This document shows positions 1 through 7,157 of a stretch of 18,789 bases of DNA, one piece after another; the stretch's first letter is position 1, and the number at the start of each line of letters is the position of its first letter. Below the pieces are notes generated by a model. That model did no database searches and had not been told where the DNA came from. It worked only from the letters and a program-made list of their open reading frames with translations. The stretch comes from Gp6-AA40 sp050742535 (GTDB lineage: Bacteria; Acidobacteriota; Vicinamibacteria; Vicinamibacterales; UBA2999). Location of the stretch: contig JBOGIQ010000087.1 in assembly GCA_050742535.1 (NCBI GenBank), positions 1 through 18,789 of the forward strand, given 5' to 3'. The position numbers were made by a program, and so were the translations under genes.

Positions 1-1141
1 CATCGAACGGCCCGACGGGGTTGTGCGCAGGGTTGATGACGTATATCGAATCGAAACGGAGGCGCGCCATCTCGAGCGCGTCGCGCAGCGCCGCGGCTTC
101 AGCGGTGACCTGGAACTCGCCGAGACGGCTGCGCGGATCCATGCGCGGCAGCCGCAGCATGTGCGGCGCCGGCATAGAGGCCACGGCGCTGACGACAATC
201 ACCTGCGTGGCGCCGGCTGCGGCGACCTCCTCGAGCAGCCGGTTCACGGCCGCCGGCCGATCGCACAGCCGGTGCGACTCGCCGCGCCAGAAGCTGTCCG
301 GCGCATAGGTCACGAGGGCTGGATCGGCGATCAACGGCGGGGTCAGCGCGCCGGCGAGGACGTCCACGGCGTAATCGCGGCCAACGCCGGCGAGATCGAT
401 GACCTCGGCGTGGCGGTTGCGGCCGGACCGCGGCGCCAGAAAGTCCGCGCGAAACGGCTCCCGCAGCAACGCCGCCACGACGTCGTGCCGGGCGTCGAGA
501 TCCGTCGCCACCAGCATGAGCTCGGCAAACCCCGGCTGCCCGAGGCTTTCGACCAGCACGTCCGTGTACTTCCGGCCGAGCGCCGCACGCCCGGGCTGTG
601 GCGCCGGCGCGGCACCGCGAATCAGATCCCAGATCGCATTCGTAAAGAGAGCGCGGGCAGCCTCCGCATCAACAGGTGCGCCGAACAGGCGCCACCACCA
701 GCGGCCGGCGGCTCGCCGTCCCTGTGAGGCATGCCGCCACACCAGCAGCGCGGCACCGCCCGCTGCCGCGATGACGAGTGCCAGCACGGCCACCGTCCAC
801 CAGCGCGGGATCGCCCAGCCGGCCGCCACGGCAACGATCGTGGACAGCAGCACCAAGGCGAGGCCGGCACACACCAGCGGTGGCGCCATAGCCGACCGCT
901 TCCACGCGTACAGCACGCGCACCCGCGGCGATCGCCAGACGCCGTTGTCTTCCCACACGCGCGAGCTGCCGCCGATGGCCGCCAGCGCTGCACCTGCCGC
1001 ACCGATCCCGTGCCCGGCGACGAGATCGATCTTGACGCCCGCCTCCTCCAACGCGCGCAGCACACCCGCGTGGTAGGCGCCGTGCGCACCCGTTCCGCAG
1101 AGCACGAGAGCGGTGCGCCGTTCAGGCGAGTATGGGCTCAC
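1..1141 (-). CDS. Patatin-like protein without the nucleophile serine (3' end outside window)
   Basis: The reading frame is open from a GTG at 1141 to the left edge, giving about 380 residues with no stop. The N-terminus has a patatin-like glycine-rich loop (LCGTGAHGAYHAGVL, residues about 13-27) followed by LVAGHGIGA, where patatins have the nucleophile elbow GxSxG. The sequence here is G-H-G-I-G, so serine is replaced by glycine. Two hydrophobic stretches at about residues 85-135 look like a transmembrane hairpin inserted after the elbow. The later part (GRKYTDVLVESL, AELMLVATDLDAR) has the look of a patatin core. The GTG overlaps the greA stop (GTGA), which supports this start and implies coupled translation. 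Patatins are normally Ser-Asp lipid acyl hydrolases. This one is probably not a conventional hydrolase, and the region where the Asp motif might lie is partly outside the window. Function unknown. Confidence 0.72.
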   Translation of the reverse strand, partial: MSPYSPERRTALVLCGTGAHGAYHAGVLRALEEAGVKIDLVAGHGIGAAGAALAAIGGSSRVWEDNGVWRSPRVRVLYAWKRSAMAPPLVCAGLALVLLSTIVAVAAGWAIPRWWTVAVLALVIAAAGGAALLVWRHASQGRRAAGRWWWRLFGAPVDAEAARALFTNAIWDLIRGAAPAPQPGRAALGRKYTDVLVESLGQPGFAELMLVATDLDARHDVVAALLREPFRADFLAPRSGRNRHAEVIDLAGVGRDYAVDVLAGALTPPLIADPALVTYAPDSFWRGESHRLCDRPAAVNRLLEEVAAAGATQVIVVSAVASMPAPHMLRLPRMDPRSRLGEFQVTAEAAALRDALEMARLRFDSIYVINPAHNPVGPFD

Positions 1142-1602
1142 TCGTCGTGGATGGTGAGAATCTTGATCAGTTCGAACGTGCGGACGCCGTTGGGAGTCGT
1201 GACCTTGACCTCGTCCCCTTCCTCCTTGTTGAGGATGGCGCGGCCGATCGGCGAGGAGGTCGAGATCATGCCTTTTTCGAAGTCCGACTCCTCCGGCATC
1301 ACCAGCTGGTAGACGATCGTGTCGCCGTTGCCGTCGCGAAGATGAACGGTCGACCCGAAGCCGGCGCGATCGTGAGGAATGCGGTCCAGATTGAGCAGCG
1401 AGATTTCGCCGACGCGCTTCTTCAGCATCGCGATGCGCGCGTTCACGATCTCCTGACGCTCCTTCGCCGCCTTGTACTCGGCGTTCTCGCGCAGGTCCCC
1501 GAGCTCGCGCGCGCGCTGAATCTCCTTCGGCAGCTCGACTTTCAGTTCGCGTTCGAGGGCGGCGATTTCGTCGTTGAACCGCTTCAGGATCCGTTCCTTC
1601 AT
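1138..1602 (-). CDS. greA: Transcription elongation factor GreA
   Basis: A protein of 154 residues, close to the usual 158 of GreA. The N-terminal coiled coil carries the tip signature RARELGDLRENAEYKAAKE (residues about 30-48), whose acidic residues enter the RNA polymerase secondary channel and stimulate transcript cleavage during backtracking. The C-terminal FKBP-like domain shows the expected ISTSSPIGRAILNKEEGDEV block and ends FELIKILTIHDE. The ATG at 1602 begins MKERILKRF. The frame stays open far upstream, but that extension lies antisense to the methyltransferase gene and has no GreA homology. The stop overlaps the patatin-like gene by 4 nt, so the two probably form an operon. The methyltransferase gene diverges only 31 nt away. 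Confidence 0.95.
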   Translation of the reverse strand: MKERILKRFNDEIAALERELKVELPKEIQRARELGDLRENAEYKAAKERQEIVNARIAMLKKRVGEISLLNLDRIPHDRAGFGSTVHLRDGNGDTIVYQLVMPEESDFEKGMISTSSPIGRAILNKEEGDEVKVTTPNGVRTFELIKILTIHDE

Positions 1603-1633
1603 CTGGAACCGACTGTAACATAGCGCAACGAGC
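1603..1633. promoter_or_regulatory. Very short divergent intergenic region, greA / RNA methyltransferase
   Basis: Only 31 nt separate the two divergent start codons. A TATGTT hexamer on the minus strand and TAACAT on the plus strand could be overlapping -10 elements. If so, the -35 regions would lie inside the opposite gene and the transcripts would have very short leaders. No clear Shine-Dalgarno sequence is visible for the GTG at 1634. This is inference from sequence only. Confidence 0.3.
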
Positions 1634-2437
1634 GTGAAGTCCATTTCGAGCCGGCAGAATCCCATCGTTCGCACGTTCCGTGCACTGGCCGACGATCCCG
1701 ATCCCACCGGTGAACGCGTGCTGCTCGACGGCGCGCACCTGGTGCGAGACGCGCACGCCGCCGGCGCCGTCTTCGAGCTTCTGGTCATCGCCGCCTCCAG
1801 ACTGGAACCGGGGACGGAGGAGGAACGGCTGGTGCGAGAGATCGAATCCTCCGCCATCGAGGTCGTCGCCGCCGAGGACAAGGTCTTCGCGGCCGTCAGT
1901 CCGGTGCGATCACCGGCCGGCCTCGTCGCCATCGTTCGCCGCAAGGTGACGGCACCGCCTCTGGTGTGCGGCCGGCCGCATGCGTTTGTCGTCGCCGCCG
2001 TGGACGTCCAGGATCCGGGAAATATCGGCGCGGTCATTCGCGCCGCGGAAGCCGGCGGCGCAACCGGCGCGTTCGTCTGCGGCGCATCGGCGAGTCCGTT
2101 CTCGTGGAAGGCACTCCGTGGCAGCATGGGAAGCGCGCTGCGGCTGCCGGTGGTGGCGGGGATGACGACCGACGCCGTGATGAACTGCATGGCGGACGCC
2201 GGCCTGCGAACGATCGCCGCGGTGCCGCGCGGCGGCGAGGATCCCGACGCCATCGACTGGCACGGTCCGGTCGGACTCTTCATTGGCGGTGAGGGGCCGG
2301 GATTGAGCGACGACGTCATCAGCCGCTGCACCATGCGCGTGACCATCCCGATGGCCGTCACGGTCGAATCGCTGAATGTTGCCGTCGCCACCGGCGTTCT
2401 GATCTACGCTGCCCGCCGGCAGCGCATCAACCCATGA
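1634..2437 (+). CDS. TrmH/SpoU family RNA 2'-O-methyltransferase
   Basis: A protein of 267 residues with the SPOUT architecture. The short N-terminal substrate-binding domain starts MKSISSRQNPIVR, typical of 23S rRNA methyltransferases of this family. The C-terminal knotted catalytic domain shows motif 1 NIGAVIRAAEAGGATG (from residue 130, with the conserved Asn and Arg), motif 2 LFIGGEGPGLS (about 215-225) and motif 3 IPMAVTVESLNVAVA (about 239-253), which form the AdoMet-binding trefoil knot. It should methylate a ribose 2'-OH in rRNA or tRNA; the exact nucleotide cannot be told from sequence. The start is GTG at 1634, chosen because the conserved ISSxxNP segment follows at once. The stop overlaps the rarA start by 4 nt (ATGA), so the genes are probably coupled. 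Confidence 0.92.
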   Translation: MKSISSRQNPIVRTFRALADDPDPTGERVLLDGAHLVRDAHAAGAVFELLVIAASRLEPGTEEERLVREIESSAIEVVAAEDKVFAAVSPVRSPAGLVAIVRRKVTAPPLVCGRPHAFVVAAVDVQDPGNIGAVIRAAEAGGATGAFVCGASASPFSWKALRGSMGSALRLPVVAGMTTDAVMNCMADAGLRTIAAVPRGGEDPDAIDWHGPVGLFIGGEGPGLSDDVISRCTMRVTIPMAVTVESLNVAVATGVLIYAARRQRINP

Positions 2438-3822
2438 CGACAGGACCGTTGTTCGATTCGCCTTCGCCGCCAGGCGGCTTCGGCGCGGCAGGCCCGGCAA
2501 ACGCGCCGGGGACGCCGCTGGCCGAGCGGATGCGGCCGCGGACGCTCGACGAGGTCGTCGGCCAGGAGGAGATCCTCGCGCCGGGCAAGCCGTTGCGCGA
2601 AGCCATCGAGCGCGATCTGCTCCAGTCGATCATCCTGTGGGGCCCGCCGGGTACGGGCAAAACCACGCTGGCCCGCGTCATCGCTGACATCACGAAAGCG
2701 CACTTCGTGCCCTTCAGCGCCGTGCTCGCGGGCATCAAGGAGATCAAGGAGGTCATGGCCGCCGCGCAGGAGCGCCGGCGGCGGATGGGCCGGCGCACCA
2801 TCGTGTTCGTCGACGAGATTCACCGGTTCAACAAGGCGCAGCAGGACGCGTTCCTTCCCCGCGTCGAGGCCGGCGACATCGTGCTCATCGGCGCCACCAC
2901 CGAAAACCCCTCGTTCGAGGTCAACGCCGCGCTGCTCTCCCGTTCGAAAGTGTTCGTCCTTCAGCTCCTCGGCGTCGACGCGGTGGAGACGATCCTCCGC
3001 CGCGCGCTCGAGGACCGCGACCGCGGCCTCGGCGCCATCGACGTCCGGGTCGCTGACGAGGCGGTTGCCGCGATTGCGCGGTTCGCGAACGGGGACGCGC
3101 GAGCCGCGCTCAACCTGCTCGAGTTCTCCGTCGCCGCCGCCCCTATGGATCCGGTGACGTTCGTGCGGCAGCTGGATCTGGCCCAGCTCGAACAATCGAT
3201 CCAGCGGCGGGCGCTCCTCTACGACAAGGGCGGCGAGGAGCACTACAACCTCATCTCCGCGCTGCACAAGTCGATGCGCAACAGCGATCCCGATGCCGCG
3301 GTGTACTGGGTCGCGCGGATGCTCGAAGCCGGCGAAGATCCGCTCTATATCGCGCGGCGCCTGGTTCGGTTCGCGTCCGAAGATATCGGCAACGCCGACC
3401 CGCAGGCACTGGTCGTGGCCGTCGCCGCCAAGGACGCCGCGCACTTCATCGGCATGCCGGAGGGCAACACCGCGCTGGCACAGGCGGCCATTTATCTGGC
3501 CACCGCGCCCAAGAGCAACGCCGTCTACACGGCGTATGGCGCCGCCGCCGCGGACGCCCACACGCAGGCTGCCGAGCCGGTGCCGCTTCATCTGCGTAAT
3601 GCGCCGACGAAGCTGATGAAGCAGCTCGATTACGGCAAGGGCTACCAGTACTCGCACAACGAGCGCGACGCAGTAGCGGACATGGAATGCCTGCCCGAAT
3701 CGCTGGCCGACCGCACATACTACCGGCCGACGGAGCGCGGCTTCGAGAAGGAGATCAAACGTCGGCTCGAAGGTTGGGAAAAGATCAAGCAGGAGCGCAG
3801 ACACAAGAAGGAGGAGGCGTAA
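2434..3822 (+). CDS. rarA: Replication-associated recombination protein A (RarA/MgsA AAA+ ATPase)
   Basis: A 462-residue member of the RarA/MgsA/WRNIP1 clamp-loader-like ATPases, which act at stalled replication forks. Visible features are a proline/glycine-rich N-terminus, PLAERMRPRTLDEVVGQEEIL, Walker A GPPGTGKTT (from residue 70), Walker B VFVDEIHRFNKAQQD (DE at 127-128), the sensor-1 region IGATTENPSFEVN, and the C-terminal tetramerisation part (KSMRNSDPDAAVYWVARMLEAGEDPLYIARRL, then SEDIGNADP). Length and order match the family. The ATG overlaps the methyltransferase stop. The gene ends TAATG, with the A of its stop codon starting the esterase gene, so the three genes look like one transcription unit. 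Confidence 0.96.
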   Translation: MTTGPLFDSPSPPGGFGAAGPANAPGTPLAERMRPRTLDEVVGQEEILAPGKPLREAIERDLLQSIILWGPPGTGKTTLARVIADITKAHFVPFSAVLAGIKEIKEVMAAAQERRRRMGRRTIVFVDEIHRFNKAQQDAFLPRVEAGDIVLIGATTENPSFEVNAALLSRSKVFVLQLLGVDAVETILRRALEDRDRGLGAIDVRVADEAVAAIARFANGDARAALNLLEFSVAAAPMDPVTFVRQLDLAQLEQSIQRRALLYDKGGEEHYNLISALHKSMRNSDPDAAVYWVARMLEAGEDPLYIARRLVRFASEDIGNADPQALVVAVAAKDAAHFIGMPEGNTALAQAAIYLATAPKSNAVYTAYGAAAADAHTQAAEPVPLHLRNAPTKLMKQLDYGKGYQYSHNERDAVADMECLPESLADRTYYRPTERGFEKEIKRRLEGWEKIKQERRHKKEEA

Positions 3823-5042
3823 TGATTCGCGTTCGTGTGATTGCTTCAGTGGTGCTGCTGGCGCTGACCGCCCCCGCAGCCGCACAGGCGCCGCAGAAGA
3901 GGTTCATGGCGGCGCCGGTGACAATCGAGGACCAGGGCAGTTTTTTCATCGGCGGCGTCACGAAAGTGACCCCACACGCGGCGATTCCGTTCGCGCCCCC
4001 AGGTCAGCCGGCACCCGCGCCGACGCCGCAACAGATCACCATCGGTCAGATGTATGTCCAGTTCCAGATCCCGCAGCGCAAATCCGGACCCGGATGGCCG
4101 GTGATCATGGTTCACGGGTCCACCCACACCGGTGCGGCGCTGGAGTCTACACCCGACGGCCGCGAGGGGTGGTTTCCATATTTCGTCCGCAAGGGCGTGG
4201 CGACCTATGTCGTCGATCAGTCGGGACGCGGCCGGTCCGGATTCGATCAGTCGGTGCTGCACGAAGCGGAGTCGAAGATTGCCGCCGGCGATACGAAGAG
4301 CGCCGCCGACCTGATCCCGAATTTCGGCCGCATCACCGACAACGGCGCATGGAGCGCCTGGTTCGGGCACCTGCTCCCCGCCGGTTCGAACATCACCAAC
4401 GGCACGTTGATACCCCATGGCGATGCCCGCGACCCGGAGAAACCGACGGACGGCCGGCCCCACGTCGCGCCGAAGTTCCCGATGGGCGCCGTCGCCGAGT
4501 ATTACAAGCAGCTCGTCCCGAACGCGGAAGTGACCTTGCCGGGCTCGACCTGCGCCGGCTGCACTCCCCAGAATCTCTCGCCGGCGAACACCTGGACGCC
4601 GCAGAACCTCGCGCTCCTCGTCGAGCGCCTTGGCGGCGCCATCGTGGCGACGCACTCGCAGTCCGGCATCATGGGGCATCACATGGTGCGGCTCCTGAAG
4701 GAGAGAGGCAACCTGCACCTGATCAAGGGGCTGATCACCATCGAAGGCGGCTGCTCGCTGCCGGCAAGCGGCCTGACCGCCGCCGACTTCGATGCGATCC
4801 CATATCTCGCGCTGAAGGGTGACTACACGGCCACGAGCGCGCAGTGTCAGGAGACCGTGGACGCCATCAACATGCGCCGCGCGGGAAAACAGGGCTCAGC
4901 GCGCGCCGACTACATGAAGCTGGACGAGATGGGCATCCTCGGCGTCACGCACATGATGATGCTCGACACGAACAGCAATCAGATCGCCGACCTGATGATC
5001 GACTGGGTGAAGAAGAACGTGCCGAAGGCGCAGGCACGCTAA
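3822..5042 (+). CDS. Secreted alpha/beta hydrolase, esterase-713-like
   Basis: A 406-residue protein with an N-terminal signal peptide (about residues 1-21, MIRVRVIASVVLLALTAPAAAQA), so probably exported to the periplasm. The fold is alpha/beta hydrolase: VIMVHGSTHTG (oxyanion region), VVDQSGRGRSG, nucleophile elbow ATHSQSGIMG (Ser281, an S-x-S-G rather than G-x-S-x-G elbow) and the distal histidine in VTHMMMLDTNSNQIADLMIDWV (His377). The SQSG elbow and the HMMM-D-x-N-x-x-Q-x-A-D-L block are what I recall of the Alcaligenes esterase 713 family. An acidic third member is expected but I cannot place it safely. A TCAGC pair of cysteines at about 243-246 could form a disulfide. The start ATG shares one base with the rarA stop (TAATG). 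The physiological substrate is unknown. Confidence 0.85.
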   Translation: MIRVRVIASVVLLALTAPAAAQAPQKRFMAAPVTIEDQGSFFIGGVTKVTPHAAIPFAPPGQPAPAPTPQQITIGQMYVQFQIPQRKSGPGWPVIMVHGSTHTGAALESTPDGREGWFPYFVRKGVATYVVDQSGRGRSGFDQSVLHEAESKIAAGDTKSAADLIPNFGRITDNGAWSAWFGHLLPAGSNITNGTLIPHGDARDPEKPTDGRPHVAPKFPMGAVAEYYKQLVPNAEVTLPGSTCAGCTPQNLSPANTWTPQNLALLVERLGGAIVATHSQSGIMGHHMVRLLKERGNLHLIKGLITIEGGCSLPASGLTAADFDAIPYLALKGDYTATSAQCQETVDAINMRRAGKQGSARADYMKLDEMGILGVTHMMMLDTNSNQIADLMIDWVKKNVPKAQAR

Positions 5043-5044
5043 GG

Positions 5045-5362
5045 CGCAGACACACGTTCGTTGACGCTACCCGGGCCGACCTCACACTTGCGAATCAGGG
5101 TGTGCTCGTCGAGCTAGGAGTGGCCCTTGCATTGAAGTCGGCTCGCCAGATAATCCTCATCGCGCAGGGGAATCTGGGCGATCTGCATTTTGACATTAGG
5201 GATAACCGCGTGATCCAGTACGACCAGCCTGACGCAGCCTCGAACATTGCGCGGGCGTTGATTGACGGGGCGCGCAAATTCGAGGCCTCGGTCGGCGATC
5301 GGATGGCGGCCGCAGTCCGTAGATCGCTCAGTCCCCAAGCCGTCTACCTTCTGTTTCCTGGT
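5045..5362 (+). pseudogene. Truncated TIR-like / nucleotide-binding domain remnant
   Basis: Directly after the esterase stop a plus frame reads FVDATRADLTLANQGVLVEL, then GVALALKSARQIILIAQ, then LHFDIRDNRVIQYD, and a helix-rich tail to about 5345. The order 'D-x-T ... N-x-x-V-x-x-E-L-G-x-A-x-A-L ... I-L-I-A-Q ... F-D-I-R-x-x-R-V-I-x-Y-D' matches the C-terminal half of bacterial TIR-like and 2'-deoxyribosyltransferase-like domains, often found in NAD-consuming immunity proteins. The N-terminal half is missing: the match starts within 15 nt of the esterase stop and has no start codon of its own. The frame runs on into sequence without domain character. The remnant is probably non-functional. 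Assignment to TIR rather than a related Rossmann-type family is uncertain. Confidence 0.55.
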
Positions 5363-5374
5363 CTAGTACTGCGT

Positions 5375-5427
5375 CCGTCGGCGGCTACGGCTGAGCGGCC
5401 GTTACCCGCGATAAACGCCGCAGTGGT
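5375..5427 (+). repeat. Degenerate attC right half plus start of repeat X
   Basis: The segment CGGCTGAGCGGCCGTTAC closely resembles the right half of the intact attC at 9179-9251 (CGGCTGAAGCGGCACGTTAG). It is followed by CGCGATAAACGCCGCA, the same bases that follow the attC at 8727-8837. The matching left half (YYTAAC box plus complementary arm) is absent: there is only GTCTAGTA at 5361. I read this as a decayed attC whose left part was lost, together with the first bases of cassette-start repeat X. It places the TIR-like fragment within the former integron array. Confidence 0.45.
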
Positions 5428-5471
5428 TCCGAGCAGGAACATGTTCCCCTTCGGGGAACCCCGGGACATGT
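5425..5471. other. Stable hairpin downstream of hepT
   Basis: GTTCCCC (5443-5449) and GGGGAAC (5453-5459) form a perfect 7-bp stem around TTC, equivalent to a CUUCGG-type tetraloop. The core is flanked by two ACATGT hexamers (5439 and 5466) and preceded by a smaller GGTTCC/GGAAC hairpin. No T tract follows on either strand, so it is not a classical intrinsic terminator. It lies between the convergent TIR remnant and hepT and may end or stabilise transcripts there. Confidence 0.4.
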
Positions 5472-5512
5472 CAGCGTGCATCCGCTGCGCAGCAGCGCGG
5501 TGTTTCTGTGGT

Positions 5513-5855
5513 TCAAGGCGTGGGCGGGGCGAGCGGCTCAAGCGACGCGACGAGCTTCGGGAGATCCCCAGTAACCACCTGCCAGACGATGTCCTCGTCC
5601 ACGCCGAGGTAATCGTGCACGACCTTGTGCCGCATGCCGATGATGTTCTCCCAGGGAACCTCCGGATGCGCCACGGTGAACTCACGTGACACCTGGCGGG
5701 CGGCCTCCCCGATTACTTGGACGAGATGAATGAGGGCGAGGCGAAGGTTCTCGTCAGCGTCGTACCGTGTCGCGGGACAGATCCTGGACCTTGGCCACCG
5801 CCTTCCTCGCCATGTCGAGCATGTGCCCGACGTAGACGAGGTCACGCGGCAACAT
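5513..5855 (-). pseudogene. HepT-like RNase toxin (DUF86), frameshifted
   Basis: From ATG 5855 the minus frame reads MLPRDLVYVGHMLDMARKAV and on to DLSRDTVRR, then stops. Homology resumes one frame over with YDADENLRLALIHLVQVIGEAARQVS and runs to a stop at 5513. One extra C/G at about 5765-5766 (a GG pair on the coding strand) accounts for the break. The HepT hallmark R-x4-H-x-Y is intact as RHKVVHDY, and GEAARQVS is typical. HepT toxins are HEPN ribonucleases neutralised by the MNT partner, which modifies the motif tyrosine. The predicted ATG overlaps the antitoxin gene by 14 nt. As read, the product is cut after about 35 residues. A single-base sequencing error is an alternative, since everything else looks conserved. 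Confidence 0.75.
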
Positions 5856-6177
5856 AGAGCGGTTCGGCCTCCCGCAGGATCTGGTCCCGGATGCGCACGT
5901 TCAGGAACTTGGGGGTGACCAGGTCGACGCGACGACCCTGCAGCAGCCCGGACAGCTCGCGTTCCATACTGACGAAATCGAGTCCCGGAACATGGCCCGG
6001 CTGGAATTCCACCAGCACATCGACGTCGCTCTGCGGGCCGAAGTCGTCGCGGAGCGCCGATCCGAACAGCGCCAGCCGGGCGATACGGTGTCGCTGGCAG
6101 AACGCCCTGACGGCGGCGCGGTCGACGACCAGATGCGGGCTCATGACGTCGTCCATCATACCGCCGTCGACAGACAC
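5842..6177 (-). CDS. MntA-type minimal nucleotidyltransferase antitoxin
   Basis: A protein of up to 111 residues with the minimal nucleotidyltransferase signature LALFGSALRDDFGPQSDVDVLVEF. This is an exact GS-x10-D-x-D, the MntA motif that binds ATP and metal and transfers AMP to the HepT toxin. The C-terminal part (RRVDLVTPKFLNVRIRDQIL) fits the family. The longest start is GTG 6177; ATG 6159 and ATG 6144 give 105 or 100 residues, and no strong ribosome binding site decides between them. The gene precedes hepT with a 14-nt overlap, the usual antitoxin-toxin pairing. The antitoxin frame is intact although its toxin gene carries a frameshift. Confidence 0.85.
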   Translation of the reverse strand: MSVDGGMMDDVMSPHLVVDRAAVRAFCQRHRIARLALFGSALRDDFGPQSDVDVLVEFQPGHVPGLDFVSMERELSGLLQGRRVDLVTPKFLNVRIRDQILREAEPLYVAA

Positions 6178-6265
6178 GCGCCGCGGGTGCTGAACGCGGG
6201 CCCTTCATCTTTCTTGGGGAATGCGGCGTCATGCTGCGAGCGACGGACCAGGGAGGCCGTCGCTC

Positions 6266-6668
6266 ATGCCACATACCAGACCCCTCACGGGCAAGAAGAC
6301 GCCGAAACGCGTGCTTGCCCTGCCCGACCTGGAGCACGCGAAGTCGGCCGTCCTCAGCAGCCTGACCTCGCGGAGCGGTCAGCGCACCTACGATCATGCG
6401 ATTCGTGAGTTCGTCGCGTGGTATTGCGCGGAGCCACGTCTCGCGTTCAACCGCACCGTCGTCCTCCGGTATCGGATCTACCTCGAGCAGCGGGAGCACG
6501 CACCGGCCACGATCAATCTCCGGCTCGCGGCTGTGCGCCGGGTCGCGTACGAGGCAGCCGACGCCGGGCTCCTGAGCCCGAACTGGCGGCCGCGTGGAGG
6601 GCGTTCGCCGTCTCGGCGTCCGGCTTGGCAACTGGTTGACGCCCTAACAGGGCCGTCGGCTGCTGGAA
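6266..6668 (+). pseudogene. N-terminal fragment of a tyrosine recombinase
   Basis: ATG 6266, behind GGGAGG nine bases upstream, opens a frame reading SGQRTYDHAIREFVAWYC, VLRYRIYLEQREHAPATINL and RLAAVRRVAYEAADAGLLSP. This is the N-terminal SAM-like core-binding domain of a phage-integrase-type tyrosine recombinase. Past about 6570 the homology changes frame: GRVEGVRRLGVRLGNWLT is readable in another frame, and after a further shift QGRRLLE. The catalytic domain (R...HxxR...Y) is absent, because the sequence passes into an alpha/beta-hydrolase fragment on the other strand at about 6656-6668. It differs from the intI relic downstream, so the two are pieces of two recombinases and not halves of one gene. 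Confidence 0.75.
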
Positions 6669-7157
6669 ACTGCGCGGGCTCCTCGTAGAAGGGTTGGTGC
6701 CCGCTGCGCTCGAACAGATGCAACGTGGCGTTGGGAAGCCGGCCGACGACGTCGGTCCACAGGTGTAGGGCACCGCGTAGTCGTATCGCCCGTGTGCCAG
6801 AAGAACCGGCACGCGCAGCGACTCGACGCCCTCGAGGGGGCTCCACCGTGCCATCAGGGGCCCGTAGACGTGCTCAAAGAGACCGGCGTTGGACCGCACG
6901 TCGGAGAACAGCGCGGCTGCGTCGGCGCGAGGATCGAAGAAGCGCATCGGCGTCTGGGCAAACACCGCCTTGGTTGGCGGCGTGCCAGCCATGATGACGT
7001 GCGACACCGTCTCCGGTGAGCGCCTCCCGTACTCAAGGGCCACGACACCCATGATCGAGTAGCCGAGCACGGCGACGTGCGACGCACCGAGGTCCTGTCG
7101 GACGGCGTCGAAGTCGGCGGCGAGTACGTCGAATGTCAGGGCGGTCGGATCCTGCAC
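6656..7157 (-). pseudogene. Alpha/beta-hydrolase fragment, truncated at both ends and frameshifted
   Basis: The minus strand reads TFDVLAADFDAVRQDLGASH, then VAVLGYSIMGVVALEYGRRS (nucleophile elbow GYSIMG), VIMAGTPPTKAV and VPVLLAHGRYDYAVP. After a frame change near 6768 it continues DVVGRLPNATLHLFERSGHQ PFYEEPAQF, which supplies the late acidic and histidine motifs. The N-terminal third of such hydrolases (the HG oxyanion loop) is missing. Homology starts at the junction with the intI relic (about 7143-7157) and ends at the junction with the recombinase fragment (about 6656-6668). It is therefore a piece spliced between two recombinase fragments and almost certainly dead. The former substrate cannot be inferred. 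Confidence 0.72.

Noticed and set aside
2404..3885. Open minus-strand frame of 493 codons opposite rarA
   Set aside because: Antisense shadow in high-GC DNA: Arg-rich and low in complexity, no motifs, and fully overlapped by the well-supported rarA.
4844..5689. Long plus-strand frame spanning the esterase end to hepT as a single gene
   Set aside because: Only the middle (5045-5362) has domain character. The first part is out-of-frame esterase sequence and the last part is hairpin and antisense hepT.
6640..6670. GCCCTAACA near the recombinase-hydrolase junction as an attC left box
   Set aside because: No matching arm or GTTRRRY core is found within attC range to the right.
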